From assembly GCA_025765615.1 (NCBI GenBank), contig JAIVFJ010000024.1:186001-250000 (forward strand): 64,000 nt of DNA, given 5' to 3'. Below the pieces are notes generated by a model. That model saw only the letters and a list, made by a program, of their open reading frames with translations. It ran no database searches and was not told the origin of the DNA. The stretch is from Zopfochytrium polystomum. Its lineage: Eukaryota > Chytridiomycota > Chytridiomycetes > Chytridiales > Chytridiaceae. This document shows positions 25,060 to 37,986 of this stretch, piece after piece. The first letter of the stretch is position 1. Each line of letters starts with the position of its first letter. The position numbers were made by a program, and so were the translations under genes.

Positions 25060-25790
25060 GGCCGTTTGGATTGCGTTTCATTTTATAACTAATTGCACCT
25101 TCCTTCGTCCGGTTGAAATTTGACTCCCTACCCACCCAACCAACCAAAAAAAAAAAAAAAAAAAAACCAAAAAAAAACCAAAAAAACAAACCCAATCAAC
25201 AGACCTACTGTCTCTGCGCCTCCCTCTTCATCCCCCTCGCCGACTTCACCCTCGTCAAAAGCGTCGGCTCCCTCGCCTTCACCGACACCGTCGCCATCCC
25301 GCGCGTCGCCGACCAGCCCGTGACGATGCTACTGATGTGGTCCATGCCTGCCTTCCTCGGTACCCTGCCCGCCCTCGCCCTCCGCGACTACGAGCGCGCC
25401 TACGCCGCAGCCTCCTCCTCCTCCCCCTCCTCGTTGTCGCCCTCCTCGTGGTCGTGGCGCCCGTACGCCGCGGCCGCAGCAGCCGTCGGCGGCACGCTGA
25501 TCGCGTCAGAGTTCTTGCTGCCCTGGACCCGCCTGTGGGAGGCGCGCAACGTGAAGCAAGCGCTCGGCGGCGGCGCTTTTTACACCTTTGTGCCCGAGCT
25601 GTGTCTCGGTGTTTGGCTGCTGGCCGGTTACGACCTTGCCGCCGCAGTTGCCGCCGGCCGCCGCCATCATGCGCCGTCGCCGTCGTCTTCCTTTTCGCCG
25701 CTCGCGGCAAAACTGCTCGTCGGCTTGCACGTCGCTCTCCTGTACGGCGGCGTCATCGCCTTGTCGTACGGCGTGTGGGAGAAACTGTAA
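24635..25790 (+). CDS. Unknown multi-pass membrane protein, 2 exons
   Basis: Exons 24635-24946 and 25203-25790 join at phase 0 to 900 nt (299 residues). After a Ser/Thr/Ala-rich N-terminus there are about six to eight hydrophobic segments, including LLYILAPLTGVYLFLIGLL, DLAVVAMVLSFPAIVAVY, a segment around CLCASLFIPLADF, MLLMWSMPAFLGTLPAL, AAAAAVGGTLIASEFLL and a final LLVGLHVALLYGGVIALSY. The start ATG is preceded by ACC (good Kozak context). Without splicing exon 1 ends 9 nt after the donor, but the second exon is clearly coding and phase-compatible. The intron holds GA/GT microsatellites and A-runs. I cannot assign a family; a carrier, cyclase or small enzyme of the membrane are all possible. 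Confidence 0.65.
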
Positions 25791-26049
25791 TTCAATCGAG
25801 AGAAGTGGAGTGAGCGAGTAAAGTGAGAGAAGCAGAGAGTGCGTGCGTGTGGTGGGTTGTGTCGTGCAGTCAAAGACAGAGCACGTGTCTGTTGCGTGGC
25901 ATCGTGCCAACACGAACAAAAGCGTAATCGCACGTTACTTCAAGTGAGCGACTCCAGGATGTGGATAGAAGACAGACAAGCCTGTGTGGTAGCCAAACAA
26001 AGCGCAACCCAAAAACCTCTTTCCTTTACTTCACTCAATACGCGTGATT

Positions 26050-29000
26050 TTATTCAAAGAGAAGCTGCAAGTCGAGCAGCTTTTGCTGCTGCATCGCCTC
26101 CTTATTCTCCCTTGCCTTCTCTCTCCGCTTTCCTTTGGCGCCCAGCCCGTCGACCCCGTCGTCCTTGCCGCCGGCGGCCTTGCCCTCCTTGAACGCCATC
26201 TGCGCCAACTCCATCTTGCGCTTCTGCAGCGCAATAATGTTCTCTTCGATCGTCCCCTTCGCAATGAACCGCACCGTGTCCACGACCTTCCGCTGTCCCA
26301 TACGGTGCACACGGTCGACCGCCTGCTGCTCCACCGCGGGGTTCCAGTACGGTTCGATGATGTACACGCGGGAGGCAGCCGTCAGGTTCAAGCCGACGCC
26401 TCCCGCTTTGAGCGATATTAGGAGGACCGTCACCTTCGGATCGGTCTTGAATTGCTCCATTGCCGATGCGCGGTCGACGCGCTTCATCGCACCGTCGAGT
26501 CGGTGGTATTGAAATCCGGCCTCTGTCAAGGGCGTCTTTTGATTCGGGCGGGAAAAAGGGAGGCAAGAGGTGATCAGACCCAGAAATGATACCACTTACG
26601 CCAGCTTCTTGTTACCTCTACAAGATCCAGGACCGACGTCCATTGGCTGAAAATGACAGACTTGGGCTGCTCCTCTGACCGCGCCATGTGCTGCTGCCTA
26701 ACTCGTACCAAGTCGTCAATCAGGGACTTGATCTTCGAGCTTTGAAGGCCCCCCGAGCGAAGAGCAGCACCGTCCTTCCCAGAGCCAGACTCCTCGTCAA
26801 GCTCCCCGCTTTCGTTCTCCTTCACCTCCAGTATGTCCGCCTTGCCCAAAGCAACTCCACACATTGGGCACGGAACAGGAACCGGACTGGAAATTACTTC
26901 ACCCATGCAATCTGTGCAGAATAGGTGACCGCAGCGGGCGACGCAAAGGGAGTTTCCCGGAACAAGCCCACTCGTGGAGTTGGCCGACCCGTCAAAGCCT
27001 CCATTGCCGCCTCCACCGCCGCCGCCGGCCGCGCTCACGTCCACCAACACGTTGCAATTACAACACTTGTCGTCGGCCGCTTCCCGAAGAAGAGAGATGA
27101 GATGGAGAGCACGGTCACGAGTAAGTGGTGGTAGAGTGTCGTCATCGGCTGAGCTCGTAAGTTTGTCTTGATCGAGTTTACGAACAGAATAGCTAAGTCA
27201 AATGATATACTACGGCAGTGCCATTCTCGAAAAAACTCACCCCACTCTGCAACAGCTCTGTCATCCTTAAATAAATGCGGGTGCACACAGATTTGTCTCA
27301 GCCGTAATATCATTTCCAAAATATGCACATAATGCTTCATGACACTTCCAGAATTCTTCAACTTCTGGAAATATTTAAAAGCTTTCTGGTGGACTGACGT
27401 GTATATGGCCTGTTCCTGTGGTGAGAGGTGAATGGTGCGAATCTCATCCCGGCGCTCTGGAAGAGTGAGGATCGGTTTCCCGTCAATCTTCTGCTGCTTT
27501 GTTCGTCGGAGAGTGATCGATTTCATTAATGTTTGCAGACGGTGGACGCCAATGTTGTTGTGAGCAGCGAATTTGATTGGTTTGGATATGTAAAGGTTCC
27601 ATGCATTTTTGGAGCTAAATGGCGCAAGGCGAATGAACTTGATCAAGCTGTAGAGGTCTGGGCATTTAAAATGAAGTCAGTGGCTTGAATTTAAAGAAAT
27701 GAGCGGCGTACCATCTAGGCGATTTTGGATGGGGGTACCAGTCAAGCACCATCTTGAATAGGCGGAAAGGAAACACGCTGCTTTGGACTGAGACGTGTTT
27801 GGATCCTTTATGATGTGGGCTTCATCAAGAACAACCCGCTCCCAATAGATTGACTGAAGTGGAGAGGAAACCACAAGCGGCACGACTGGATCGCCGTCTT
27901 TCCCCCCGCCACTGGTTGAGGCTGCTTTGACGTCCTTACTATACTCCGTTGAAAGAAGGTTGTATGTCGTAATAACAATATCCTAATAGACCTTATGTTC
28001 ACAATCATGGACATCGAAGTGGTTGCCGGTCACTTACGTAAGCGGCCAAAGCCTCCGCGGACTGTACTCTCCCCGGTCCGTGGTATACGGTGATGTTCAG
28101 AAGGTCTTTGGTGATGTGCGCCGCGAATTGCTCCTCCCAGTTGTGAACAGTGCTCAAAGGGCACACAATGAGCGTCCCCTTTGATCGAAACATTGAGCCT
28201 TTTTCAGGAAAGTCCTCGTCTTCGATAGTGCGTGTGGTAATCGGCGCAAGGGCAGAGTATCCGAAGGGCTGGAGAAGTGGGCGAGCATTATTCTTCTGCT
28301 CCTCTCGCTCTTTTCGAAATCGCGAGGTTACGATCAACGAAATTGTTTCAATCGTTTTACCGAGACCCATATCGTCTATTGAAGAAAATAAAGTTTAATT
28401 TGCAAGGAGAACAAGGTAACAACGGCATACCGGCAAGGATTCCTCCGCGAACTTGCCTCGGTGTCGTCGACATCTTTTCATTCGTAATCAAGTGTTTAAA
28501 AGTGTTATTGTCCAGTTTCCACATGGATCGCTTTGGATCGTACGTTCTAAAATCTACATCCATCTCCTTTTCGGTTAAGAAGCAGAGTGCCTGCTTCTGA
28601 TGCTTATACATAGGAGTGAGCACATGGGGGTCTAAAACACCAACATTATTTAGGATTAAGCCAAATGCATTATGGCGATGCTTACCTGGCTCCATCTCTT
28701 TCAAATCTTCCGCTGACGATAATGCCTGATATACTGCCTCGATTTGCGAATTCGCTTCGTCATTATTTGGTTCCGACGATACCACAAACCGAGAATTGAA
28801 CACTGACGCTGCATGCGGATTTTCGTACGGTATTGCGCTAACGACGTTTATTGGACGAAGTTCAAGGTTATATCGACGCAAATGCAATCCAATATCCGGT
28901 CCGAACTGACGTGGGCCGTAGAGGACAAGTTGGACATGTGAAACAAACTTTTGCTGTGTAGTGAACTCGGGTCAAACCGGTGGTGAAACATCGCGGAAAC

Positions 29001-30545
29001 TTACCTCGACTTTCATTTTTGGAAGGAATGCGTCCATCCTAAGTTTATCCAGTTTCACCGAAAGAACTGACGCAACACGATCCTCCAAGAAACCGAGCTG
29101 AATATTCGATTTGTCAAAAAAAAAAAAAAAAAAAAAAAAAAAAGGAGTCGCTCTGGTTGGCGACTTACTGGTTGGCCATGCATCGTCTGCACCTGGATTG
29201 AATAGATGCCTCTACTACTTGCCGTCATAAAAGGTTGCAGTTTAACTCTAATTTCCGTCCGCTCACGGGCCCTGATCTGGTCAAACACCTCTGGGTGCAA
29301 CTTTGTCACAAATGTGTGGATGACTCCAAAGCATACGAGCTGATTCTGATGCTCCTGTTGTAAACGAATACGTTCCGTTTCGGCCACCGAAGCGGACTCA
29401 TCGGTAAGGTCAATTACATCAGATGTGGATGGAGCAGGCCTCGCCGAGGCTCCGGGTGAGCTGCTGGGAACCCTGGCGACGGGTTCATAAGGGTTCCGAC
29501 TCGATGGTCGCGCTTGCTGAGAAGGGCGAGCTGGAGTTGGCGCCGCTATAGGTGATGGGGGCATTTGATGATTGAACGAAGCCATGTGTCGCTTGGGCTG
29601 AACTGCGGCGGTGTACCGGATCGGCTGTCCATTTGGTGCGCCGGCTTGCTGGGTGTTCTGCTGGGAAATGCTCCTCCTGAGCTGAGCGAAAACATTGTCT
29701 GGGCTGGATGCAGGGGAGGACATGGAACTTCCCATTCTGAGCGGAGCATGGTCCGAGAAGTCGGTTGGAGGCTCCTTCCGCTTGAGCGATGTCTGGCGCG
29801 GTGGTTCGAGGTGTAGATGTTGGTGTGGAGTGCGATCGTCGGTGAGGTCAATGATATCGGCGCCGCGAGACGCTGAGGGCTGATGCATGTTGTTGGGTGG
29901 TGAATCGACCAAGCCGAGGTCATCCCCAAGGATGTCCATCAGAATGTCATCGTCTAGGACTTCAACTACCTCCGCATGGTTCTGGGCGGCATCGTTTAAA
30001 ATGGTTGTGTTCAGAGGGGATTCGTTGGTGGAAGGCGGTGCACTGTCGCTGAGCGATCCGGCGCCGTCTGTCCCAGCATTTTCCAGTAAAAAACGAAGCT
30101 CTGGTGGGAGGGATGTGTCGTCGGATGTGGGCTGCTGCGGATGTGGGCTATCGTTATAGCCGTTGGAGGACGACGATGCTAAGCCATAAGCAGCACCACG
30201 AAGAGAGGATGAGTCAAGATGCTGATGCTGCTGGTGCTGATGCTGGCTGTACTGCTCAGGAAGTGGGGGGGAATCTGCAGGTTTCGGACCACCACCGTTC
30301 ACCTCCATCAGCAAGTCATGAAGCACATCATCGACGATCGACAGGTCCGAGGCGTAGTGCGGTCGGCCGACGCCCTGCACGGCACCCAAGCTGCTCGGAT
30401 CGGCATCCGCGATGCCACCAAAGTAGAGGGATGATGTTGAAGGAGCACCAGTTGCGGAGTGAGAGCTGCCGCCGGCGGTGGTATTGGCCATGCTGATGAT
30501 GGCATCGAAGGAAGCCTCGCCGCCGCCCCCGCTGCCGCTGCTCAT
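26050..30545 (-). CDS. SNF2-family ATPase with RING finger and SUMO-interaction motifs, 9 exons
   Basis: Exons: 29169-30545, 29005-29097, 28686-28953, 28431-28631, 28038-28375, 27712-27982, 27241-27657, 26616-27148 and 26050-26535 join in phase to 3984 nt (1327 residues). Helicase motifs: DDMGLGKT (~647), VLDEAH (~807), LTGTPIQN, then in the C-lobe FSQWTSVLDL, YHRLDG, LISLKAGGVGLNLT and AVDRVHRMGQ. A RING finger (DKCCNC ... CGHLFCTDC ... CPMC, ~1015-1070) is inserted between the two ATPase lobes, as in Rad5, HLTF and Rad16. The disordered N-terminus has two hydrophobic-acidic SUMO-binding motifs, IIDLTDD (~225) and VIDLTDE (~373), as in SUMO-targeted ubiquitin ligases of the Uls1/Rrp1-2 type. 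Likely nuclear, coupling DNA translocation with ubiquitination of SUMO-modified proteins. A T-tract lies in the first intron. Confidence 0.92.
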
Positions 30546-30911
30546 GACTGGTTGACGTGGACCCACACAAACACAGACTCCCAAAAATCTTTTTCCTTTT
30601 TGATTTGCTTTTCTCTCTCTCGCTCTCTTGCTCCATCTTTATCTGGAATAATACCTTTCACACAGGGCACGCTGCTGCTACGCAGGCCGTGAGGGCGGGA
30701 CGGGGCGAGGGAGGGAGCTGCAGGCCGAGGGAGGAAGTGGCAAGATAGAGAGAGGGTGTGATAGATTGTGTGTGTGTGCGTGCGTGCGTGTGAGTGTGTG
30801 TGTGTCAGGGAGAAGAGGGATCAGACAGACAGACCGCGCAGGGCCACCGCCCACGCCCACAACCGCCATCATCACCACCGGGCAAAAAGTCAAGACTGAA
30901 ATCCGTGTCCG
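30546..30911. promoter_or_regulatory. Divergent promoter region, SNF2-RING / Dop1
   Basis: 366 bp separate the two start codons on opposite strands, so both promoters lie here. It contains a GT/GC-type repeat near 30765-30805 (TGTGTGTGCGTGCGTGCG) and pyrimidine stretches toward the SNF2 side. No TATA box stands out. Confidence 0.5.
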
Positions 30912-33900
30912 ATGAGCGAGTCGGGGGCAATGCCGCCGCCGCCGGCAGGGCCGTCTTCCCCGCCGGCCTCGAGCCACATCGCAGTCGCCCTCGCCGCCGC
31001 CGATGCGATCGCCCCCAGGCACAGCATGTCTTACGCGACGCCGGACGGTAGGGACTGGGGAATGCACGTGTAAGACCTTAAACCAGAGCGCACCGTCGAC
31101 ACACGCAGAACTTCGGCGAGATCCAAAGTACCGGAAGTACGTCCAGGCTGTTGACAAGATCCTTCAATCGTTTGACGCGATCAGTGAATGGGCTGATCTG
31201 ATTGGGTTCTTGTCGAGATTGTTAAAGGTGGTGTTTGGTCAAGAAATACCCTAATCCCAAGTTTCGTTCTCACGACTGGTGGCGATGCACTAGGTCTTAC
31301 AGCAGCATGCCCAGTACGCCAACGTCCCTCGCAAACTGATTGTAGCAAAGAGATTGGCACAATGCTTGAACCCTGCCCTCCCGGCCGGTGTCCACCAAAA
31401 GGCCCTTGAGGTTTACGCGGCTATCCTGGAAGCGGCCGGGGTTAGTATCGATGTCATGCACCATTCACACTGAGCGAGCCACTCTAGCCTCCCCAGCTGG
31501 CTGAAGACCTACCTCTCTGGTCATTGGGGCTGTTTCCATTTCTGCAGCACTCGGCGACGTCCGTGAAGGTCAGCAACAGGATGGAGATTTCACGACTACT
31601 TCATTAAATATCTTGTGCAGCCTGTGGTATTGCAGTTGTACGAAAAGTATTATGTTACCCTGGGCCTTCGACTGAAGCCTTGCTTGAAAGGGCTTATAAT
31701 AGCCATTCTTCCTGGGATTGAAGAGGAAAATAGCGAGTATTTTGATAGCGCGATGAGCATCCTCGATCACATATCCGAGAGCGTCGGCAAAACTTCTTTT
31801 TATCAGTCAATGTCCCTTGCTATCATATCCGTCCCGCACCTTCGTGGCGCATCGATGAACTATCTTCTTCGAAGAGTCCGCCCATGTCCGTCACGCCAAG
31901 GTCCAGTCAATGAGTCCCTCGTGTGAGAAGAGTACGTCAACTCAAACACTTAATTTAGATGCAAAGACATCCTTCGGTTCTGATTTAAGTCTCTGGACAT
32001 CAGCGTTGGCGTCGGCTCTCCAGGACGCTCAGATGCTCGTCCAACGAGGCGCGCTTGAATTGCTTGTGGTTAATTTCGCCCTCGATAAGATGTAAAAATA
32101 ACAGCCATGTCTTCCGCCTCCCTAACGCCACTTGAACTCATCGAGGATATTTGAACAATCTGAGTTGAAAATGATTATGATGGCCGCGCTGTCGGTTGTC
32201 CTACGAAAGGACATGAGCCTCAATCGCCGCTTATATTCATGGCTATTAGGTACTGTGGGAAATTTCCATGAATATCCTTACGAAACGACGTAGGGTCATC
32301 CCCGGATCTCCCTCCCGACCATTGCAAGACCATTGCAGAAGCTTTGAAAGTCATGTTCTCTGAGCCGTCCGAGAATATTGCAGACATTGGGCGACCTTAT
32401 AAAATCATGTTATCCCTTCTGGATAAAGCAGAGATTGGGCGGCCCGTCTTGGATGAAGTGTTTTTGCACATTATGAGCTCGCTGGCTTCGAAATGTGCAG
32501 GCAGCACCTCTCCTAGTGAGGTTTGTTCGAATCGCGTTGTATTACTTGGGCTAATGGGAGTTCCCAGATTTTGCAGACAGCGAATATGTTGCTCCAGAAC
32601 TTAGAACCATTTGTGGTGTTCAGGCAGTACTTCAAGGCCGCAAAACAATTTCCACAGTCAACTGATCCTTGTCATCTCGAGGTCTGAGTAAGATTGAGAT
32701 TTGCCCCGCTGACAACGGATAACCCACAGACGTACTCTGTGATTGAGTTTTCACTACAGCAGATTCATATGATGGACGAAGAAGTCCAAAGAGTCCACCT
32801 TCCTCTCTTACTCCTCCTTCTTTCCACCCATCTACAGGTGAAGTTTGTTCCCATAGCTGCATTAAAGCGTTTCGTAGGGGGTTATTGTTTCGGAAATAGC
32901 AGACGGAGACAGAAGGCTGTCTGGGCTTCTATCACTGTGCCTTTTCATATTGAGTCAAGTACCACCCGACGCTCTATGTCACCAATGGAAGGTTGTAGAC
33001 ACGGCGGAAATGATTCTTCCTCGAGCGCCACTTGTGCGACGGATATCTCAGGGTTCCATGGAGGAAGAGTCTGGAAGGAGTCCCACGCAATTTGATTACA
33101 CCAGTCCACCGATCGCGGTGGATCCTTCCAATGATTTACTCCTTGCTCTTGAGTTTTACGGAATCTCCAATGTAAACAACGGGAGTAATATTTTCTCGAA
33201 TTGGTACACAGGCAAGCACACAGCGGAGACATCTCTGGAGAATTTCGCAGCATTTCTGAACACTTTTTTGTCCGCACAATTGCATGATGGAGCATTGACT
33301 CTTGGAGGCAATTCAAGAAATGTTCAGTTACAATCGTCCTTGGCACAATTGTGCTCCATTGTTGAGCGATTGGTCATCATCCTAGATTTCGCGGATTCTT
33401 CGCCTGATGTAGAAAGCCGCTTGTGGCTGGCTGATCCTAATTGGATATTTTCCCTTGCCGAAGTATCTTTAACCGTAAGTGTATTCGACACCTGCCATTG
33501 GTCTCACCCTCGGCGAAGGCAAACGATTTCTCTTTAATACAAACAAGCCTGCGCTGTTTGATCGAAGTCCACGCCTGTCTGACGGACACCTTCCCTCTCA
33601 CAAACCTGGACTTGTTTGCCGCAAAGATGGTTCACCGGGTACGCTTTTGCATAATCTTTATGGTTTTATAGAGTTATTAAGTGCAATGTTTAGCTTTGGA
33701 ATTTTTTAAGCCCCAGTTGCTTTGGTCCCTCAAATCCAGGCGCTGTGAAGCTGTTGTGGAAACTCGCAAAATTCACAAAATCCGGTCGATATTTGGTTGA
33801 AGACATCCTGGCGCGTTTTGTGTCTCTTCCGGATTTAAATGCACGACTCGCAAACTTCGATCGATTTGGAGTTTTTTGGCTTATTAGTAATGAAAACGAT

Positions 33901-36900
33901 TTCAACACAAGCATTGAGTTCTCGAGGCCTCTTTTTCTGATTTTGGACTGTCTACGGAGCGAACACCCCGGTGTGCGCAGAGCTGCCGAAGCTTGGCTCA
34001 AACGCTTTGCAAGCCAGTCTTATGTTGGGTTGGTGCATTGTTTCCGCTTCCTGTCAACGTTGTCGTCAGCTCACGCATGATCGCAGACTGCTAGATCCGA
34101 TAATTCATATATTTCTCCATAGAGACATCGTCTTCACATCGTCTGTGACGCGAAGTAGCGATCAAGAAATTCGTGTGTCAGAGTATAAGAGCGAATTCAA
34201 CATCTCCCAAGTTTTCTATGCCATGCAAACCCTGCAGTCGTTGCTGAACTTTTTGGGGAGACCCTTCATGAAAACGTTATGGACGACCATGGTAAAGGGC
34301 CTACAGAACTTGGACCTTGCCAGCCTCCAATGGACATATGATGGTACTTTTTTCAATTTTGCATTTAAGTCTAACGGCGGACAGATTTTAAACTGCCATC
34401 CGCTGCACTGAGCTTGGCCGAACTTTTGATGCTGTTCTCGCTACGGTGAGGGGGAAGGGGAAATTCTGCAAGCTGATTGTTCTGGAAAAGGTTTTTGAAA
34501 ACTGAACTCTCCTTTGGAAAGTCATCCCAGCAGCTCATTAATTTGAGTCTGCAGGCAGAATCTTGCAGATTTTTGTCCGCACTTTTCTTGCAAACGGACA
34601 CTATGAATAGAGCCATTTTTTTGGCGATCCACGAAGCGTTAGTGAGCAAACTGCAGTACGCCGTGTCCCACGACGCTATAGACTTGCAGCCTTTTCTGTT
34701 GACAGCGCTTCAAGAGTTCATAAATATGTTGAATCAAAAGAATCTTCTCCACGAAGCGGTTCGCTCGATGAAAAGGAGAGAGTCTTTCACGGTGTCAGCT
34801 GCGCTAGATAATTTGATTGGATCAACGAATGCTTCTTCGTCAGAAGCGGTGGACTCTTTGGCTGGCGGCTTTCTTAATACCGGTATTGATAGTGTGTTAG
34901 AACCATGACGTGTTTGCTGATCACTCTCCAGCGTCCACGTCAAAATTGATTCAGACAGTTACGGAAGCGTTGAACAACCCGTCGTGCCGCGCAATTTTGA
35001 GCCACTGGATAGAGTTCATTCTCCACCTTCTTCCGCATTTGAAATCATCATTCAAGCGAACGCTACTTCCACTTTTGAAATGTCTGTCCAGAGAAATGGC
35101 GAAAGCGAGTACTGCGCTGGAAAAATACGTTCAACGCGTGCGTCATGGGACCGCCGATGAGGCTGATGGAGACGCCCTGGATGATGATATATTGATACTA
35201 TCTCGTGGCCTTGAGAAGACGATCATTTTCTGTCTGTTTGACGACGAATTATCAAGTCACTCGAAGTCGTCAGTGCCATCGTCTTCCGCAAACCCTGTTA
35301 ACGAAATTGCCGCGATGAGTTCCTCTGCGCAAGACTCACACTCAAGTATATGGTCTTTCACAGATTATGTTTCAAGCGTTTTCTCAAATGAACCGACTTC
35401 ACAAGAGAGCGCTCATCTTTCTCAGCGCTCTCGGGACTTGATCATCTCCATGCTGCCGAATGTTTTACGGATATTTAATCGAATCTATTCTACCGTTGCG
35501 GCGTTCACGACGCGCACCCGGACAAAGCCCAATCCAATGCGGCCCCCAAAGCAAGAGTCCCAGCAGTCATTTGCTACAAACTCCTCAGATCACTTGATGA
35601 ACGTTGATGAACATTCCAATGCCTTTTTGGGCTTTTTGGGAAAGTCGGTGTCCCTTCAAGTCGAGCACTTTGTCATGTCCGTTTTCCGCAGTCACCCTGG
35701 GGAAATAATTGAAGCCGTTATCATTGTTTGGTTTTATGAAAATCAAGAACTTCTCTTGAAAGGGGAATCCTCTTTGAAAGAAAATCAGGAACTGAAACTG
35801 AACCATATGTCGATTCAATTGCTGCATACGATTTATGGATGTACTCCAAGAGTAGTTTTGTCAACTATAGTTGAAGGATTGAAGGCCCGCGTAGCGTTAG
35901 CGAATGGAACTATCACTGTGAAAGAGAAGGGTCAACGAGTACCGTTCAGCTCGTCAAACCTGTAGGTTTCTGAAAATGGTGGCTTTCTCAGTAATCTAAA
36001 TGTTATTCGACAGGTCAGACACCCATCTTTTAGTGTTCATGGAAAAATATGGCGGAGAGTTCGCCGATGTGGAGTCACTTGGCGACGCTTGGTCTAGTTT
36101 GAGCACTTATATCCGCGACAACTACATTCCAAACTTCTCGGCAAAGGCCGCTCAGTATCCGACTGTGTTGAGGTTTGTAACGACGCGCTTTTTCTTTGTG
36201 CCACTACTCACCCATTTCGTAGGCTTGCCACTGTTTTCATTGACAGACTCGCAGCTTCACGGCCATTTGAAGATAAGCGAACAAGACGCGAAGCCGACAT
36301 ATTGTTTCACGGAATTTGCGACAATGCTTTGGTCATTGCAAGCAAAGTGGACGGGAGCAAATTGCTGAATGGAGAGCCCACGAACGCGAAAGAGATCCTC
36401 AGCTTAGATCAGCTCTCAGACTTAACTGCAAGTATGGCCCCCACGGACGAGCTCTTGCCGACGGATATTCTGCTTTTTTTCGCTGTAAAAGTTGTCCCAA
36501 ACCTGCGAAAGTTGATGTCAGATCAAGATCGAATTGCGGGACTTTTGACGAATTGCATGTATTATATAATCACCCCGTTCTTAAAAGGCGGAAAGGCGCC
36601 AGGCCAAAGGAACACGATCCCTCCAGGCTTGGAACTCCTCCACTCAATAGTGAAGCTTCCCTACGCGACGCGGACCTGGAAGAAGGAGGCATGGGATGCG
36701 TATTTGGAACCGAAGTTCTTCGCAATGAGCCTTGGTAATTCAATGAAGTGGCGGTCTATTGTCCAAGCCTTGATGGTGGTCGAAAAAGACGTCAGGGCTG
36801 CGGAATTGATAGGTGGGTGCTCTTTCTTGCATATGATGGCATTCCCACTCACAGTCCTTAAACAAGGTCGGATAAGTGCGGTCCCCACCGCTAGTATATT

Positions 36901-37769
36901 TGTGAGCCGTGAGCAGGAGGTGGTCAATCGGTCATACACATTGCGGCGTTTGTCGTTTGTCCTCTGGTGCGGCACCATGGATCAGTACGTTCCTCAACTA
37001 CCAAGCATTCAAGAGAAGCTTGTTGAAGTACTTCGAGGTGCGCCCGGACCAATGCACATTGAGACGTACCTTTGCCTCCGGGTGATGATGCTGCGCATGT
37101 CGAATCATCACCTCGCAAACCTTTGGCCCATTTTACTAACGGAGCTGGTATGGTTTGCTGCTTGTTTTTGTGAATGATTCACGCTTACTTGATTTCAAGG
37201 TTCGCCTCTTTGGAGTCTACCTTCGAGACCAAGGCACAACCGAAGATCTAGCGGTATTCTTTTCGGCGTGCAAGGTCCTCGACTTGCTGCTTCTTCTGGG
37301 AACTGAAGAATTTCAATGGTGAGGTGAAAGGACACTCGGCACTCAAGACTTATCGACAATGCCCCTAATTTCCAGCCACCAGTGGATTTTTATCTCGGAA
37401 ACGCTGAAGTCAGGTCTACTTATGGAAGACCTCACTACCGACGTTTCATTGGTAGAAAAGCTGCAATTAGTGTGGACACCAAGCGCCCTGGTATGCAGCT
37501 CGTTGGCCCATTTTTATTTTCTTTTTATTTTTTGCAAGGCGCTCACCTTTTGAGCCTGTTGACAGGATCCAGAGGCTGAAACAGCAAAGGAAAGCGCTCG
37601 CTACACCCGACCCGTCATATTGGCGAAAAGCATCCGCTCAAAGTCGGAGCTGCAGTCCTTTATCTTTAGTGTCAGCGAGAGGGCGTTCGTAAGAACCAGG
37701 GATCGAATCAGGCCAGACTTGCAGTTCGTTGAAAATTTCGTGCATGAAGAGTTGCTGGACCCGGAGTAG
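30912..37769 (+). CDS. Dop1 (Dopey) family trafficking protein, 22 exons
   Basis: Exons: 30912-31047, 31109-31227, 31294-31440, 31497-31568, 31621-31900, 31959-32091, 32146-32249, 32294-32520, 32568-32681, 32730-32837, 32878-33474, 33519-33638, 33694-34023, 34070-34343, 34385-34445, 34491-34891, 34932-35961, 36014-36172, 36223-37147, 37200-37318, 37376-37490 and 37566-37769. They join to 5775 nt (1924 residues; yeast Dop1 is ~1700). The N-terminus matches the conserved Dopey block: DPKYRKYVQAVDKILQSFD, EWADLIGFLSRLLK, KRLAQCLNPALPAGVHQKAL and DLPLWSLGLFPFLQ, later LVQRGALELLV and RKDMSLNRRLYSWLLG. Dop1 works with Mon2 and the Neo1/ATP9 flippase at Golgi and endosome membranes. Introns are mostly 41-60 nt. 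The exon 5 end and some internal junctions are chosen on phase and could shift slightly. Confidence 0.9.
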
Positions 37770-37986
37770 ACGTACGCGCAAAGCTTCTTCCGGGGTGGGT
37801 GGCAGGAACTTTCACTGAGCAACTCACTTGCCATGTGCTGGTGGTGGTGGTGTGTGAAGGGGGGGTTCTGGGATGTGGGAGGGGTTGTTCGGTTGAGGGG
37901 CGCACCTGCTCAGCTTTCTGTTGCCATTACAAATCAAGACAAAAAAAGGAGAGGAGAAAACTCTGCGGAAACACTTCGCACGCATC

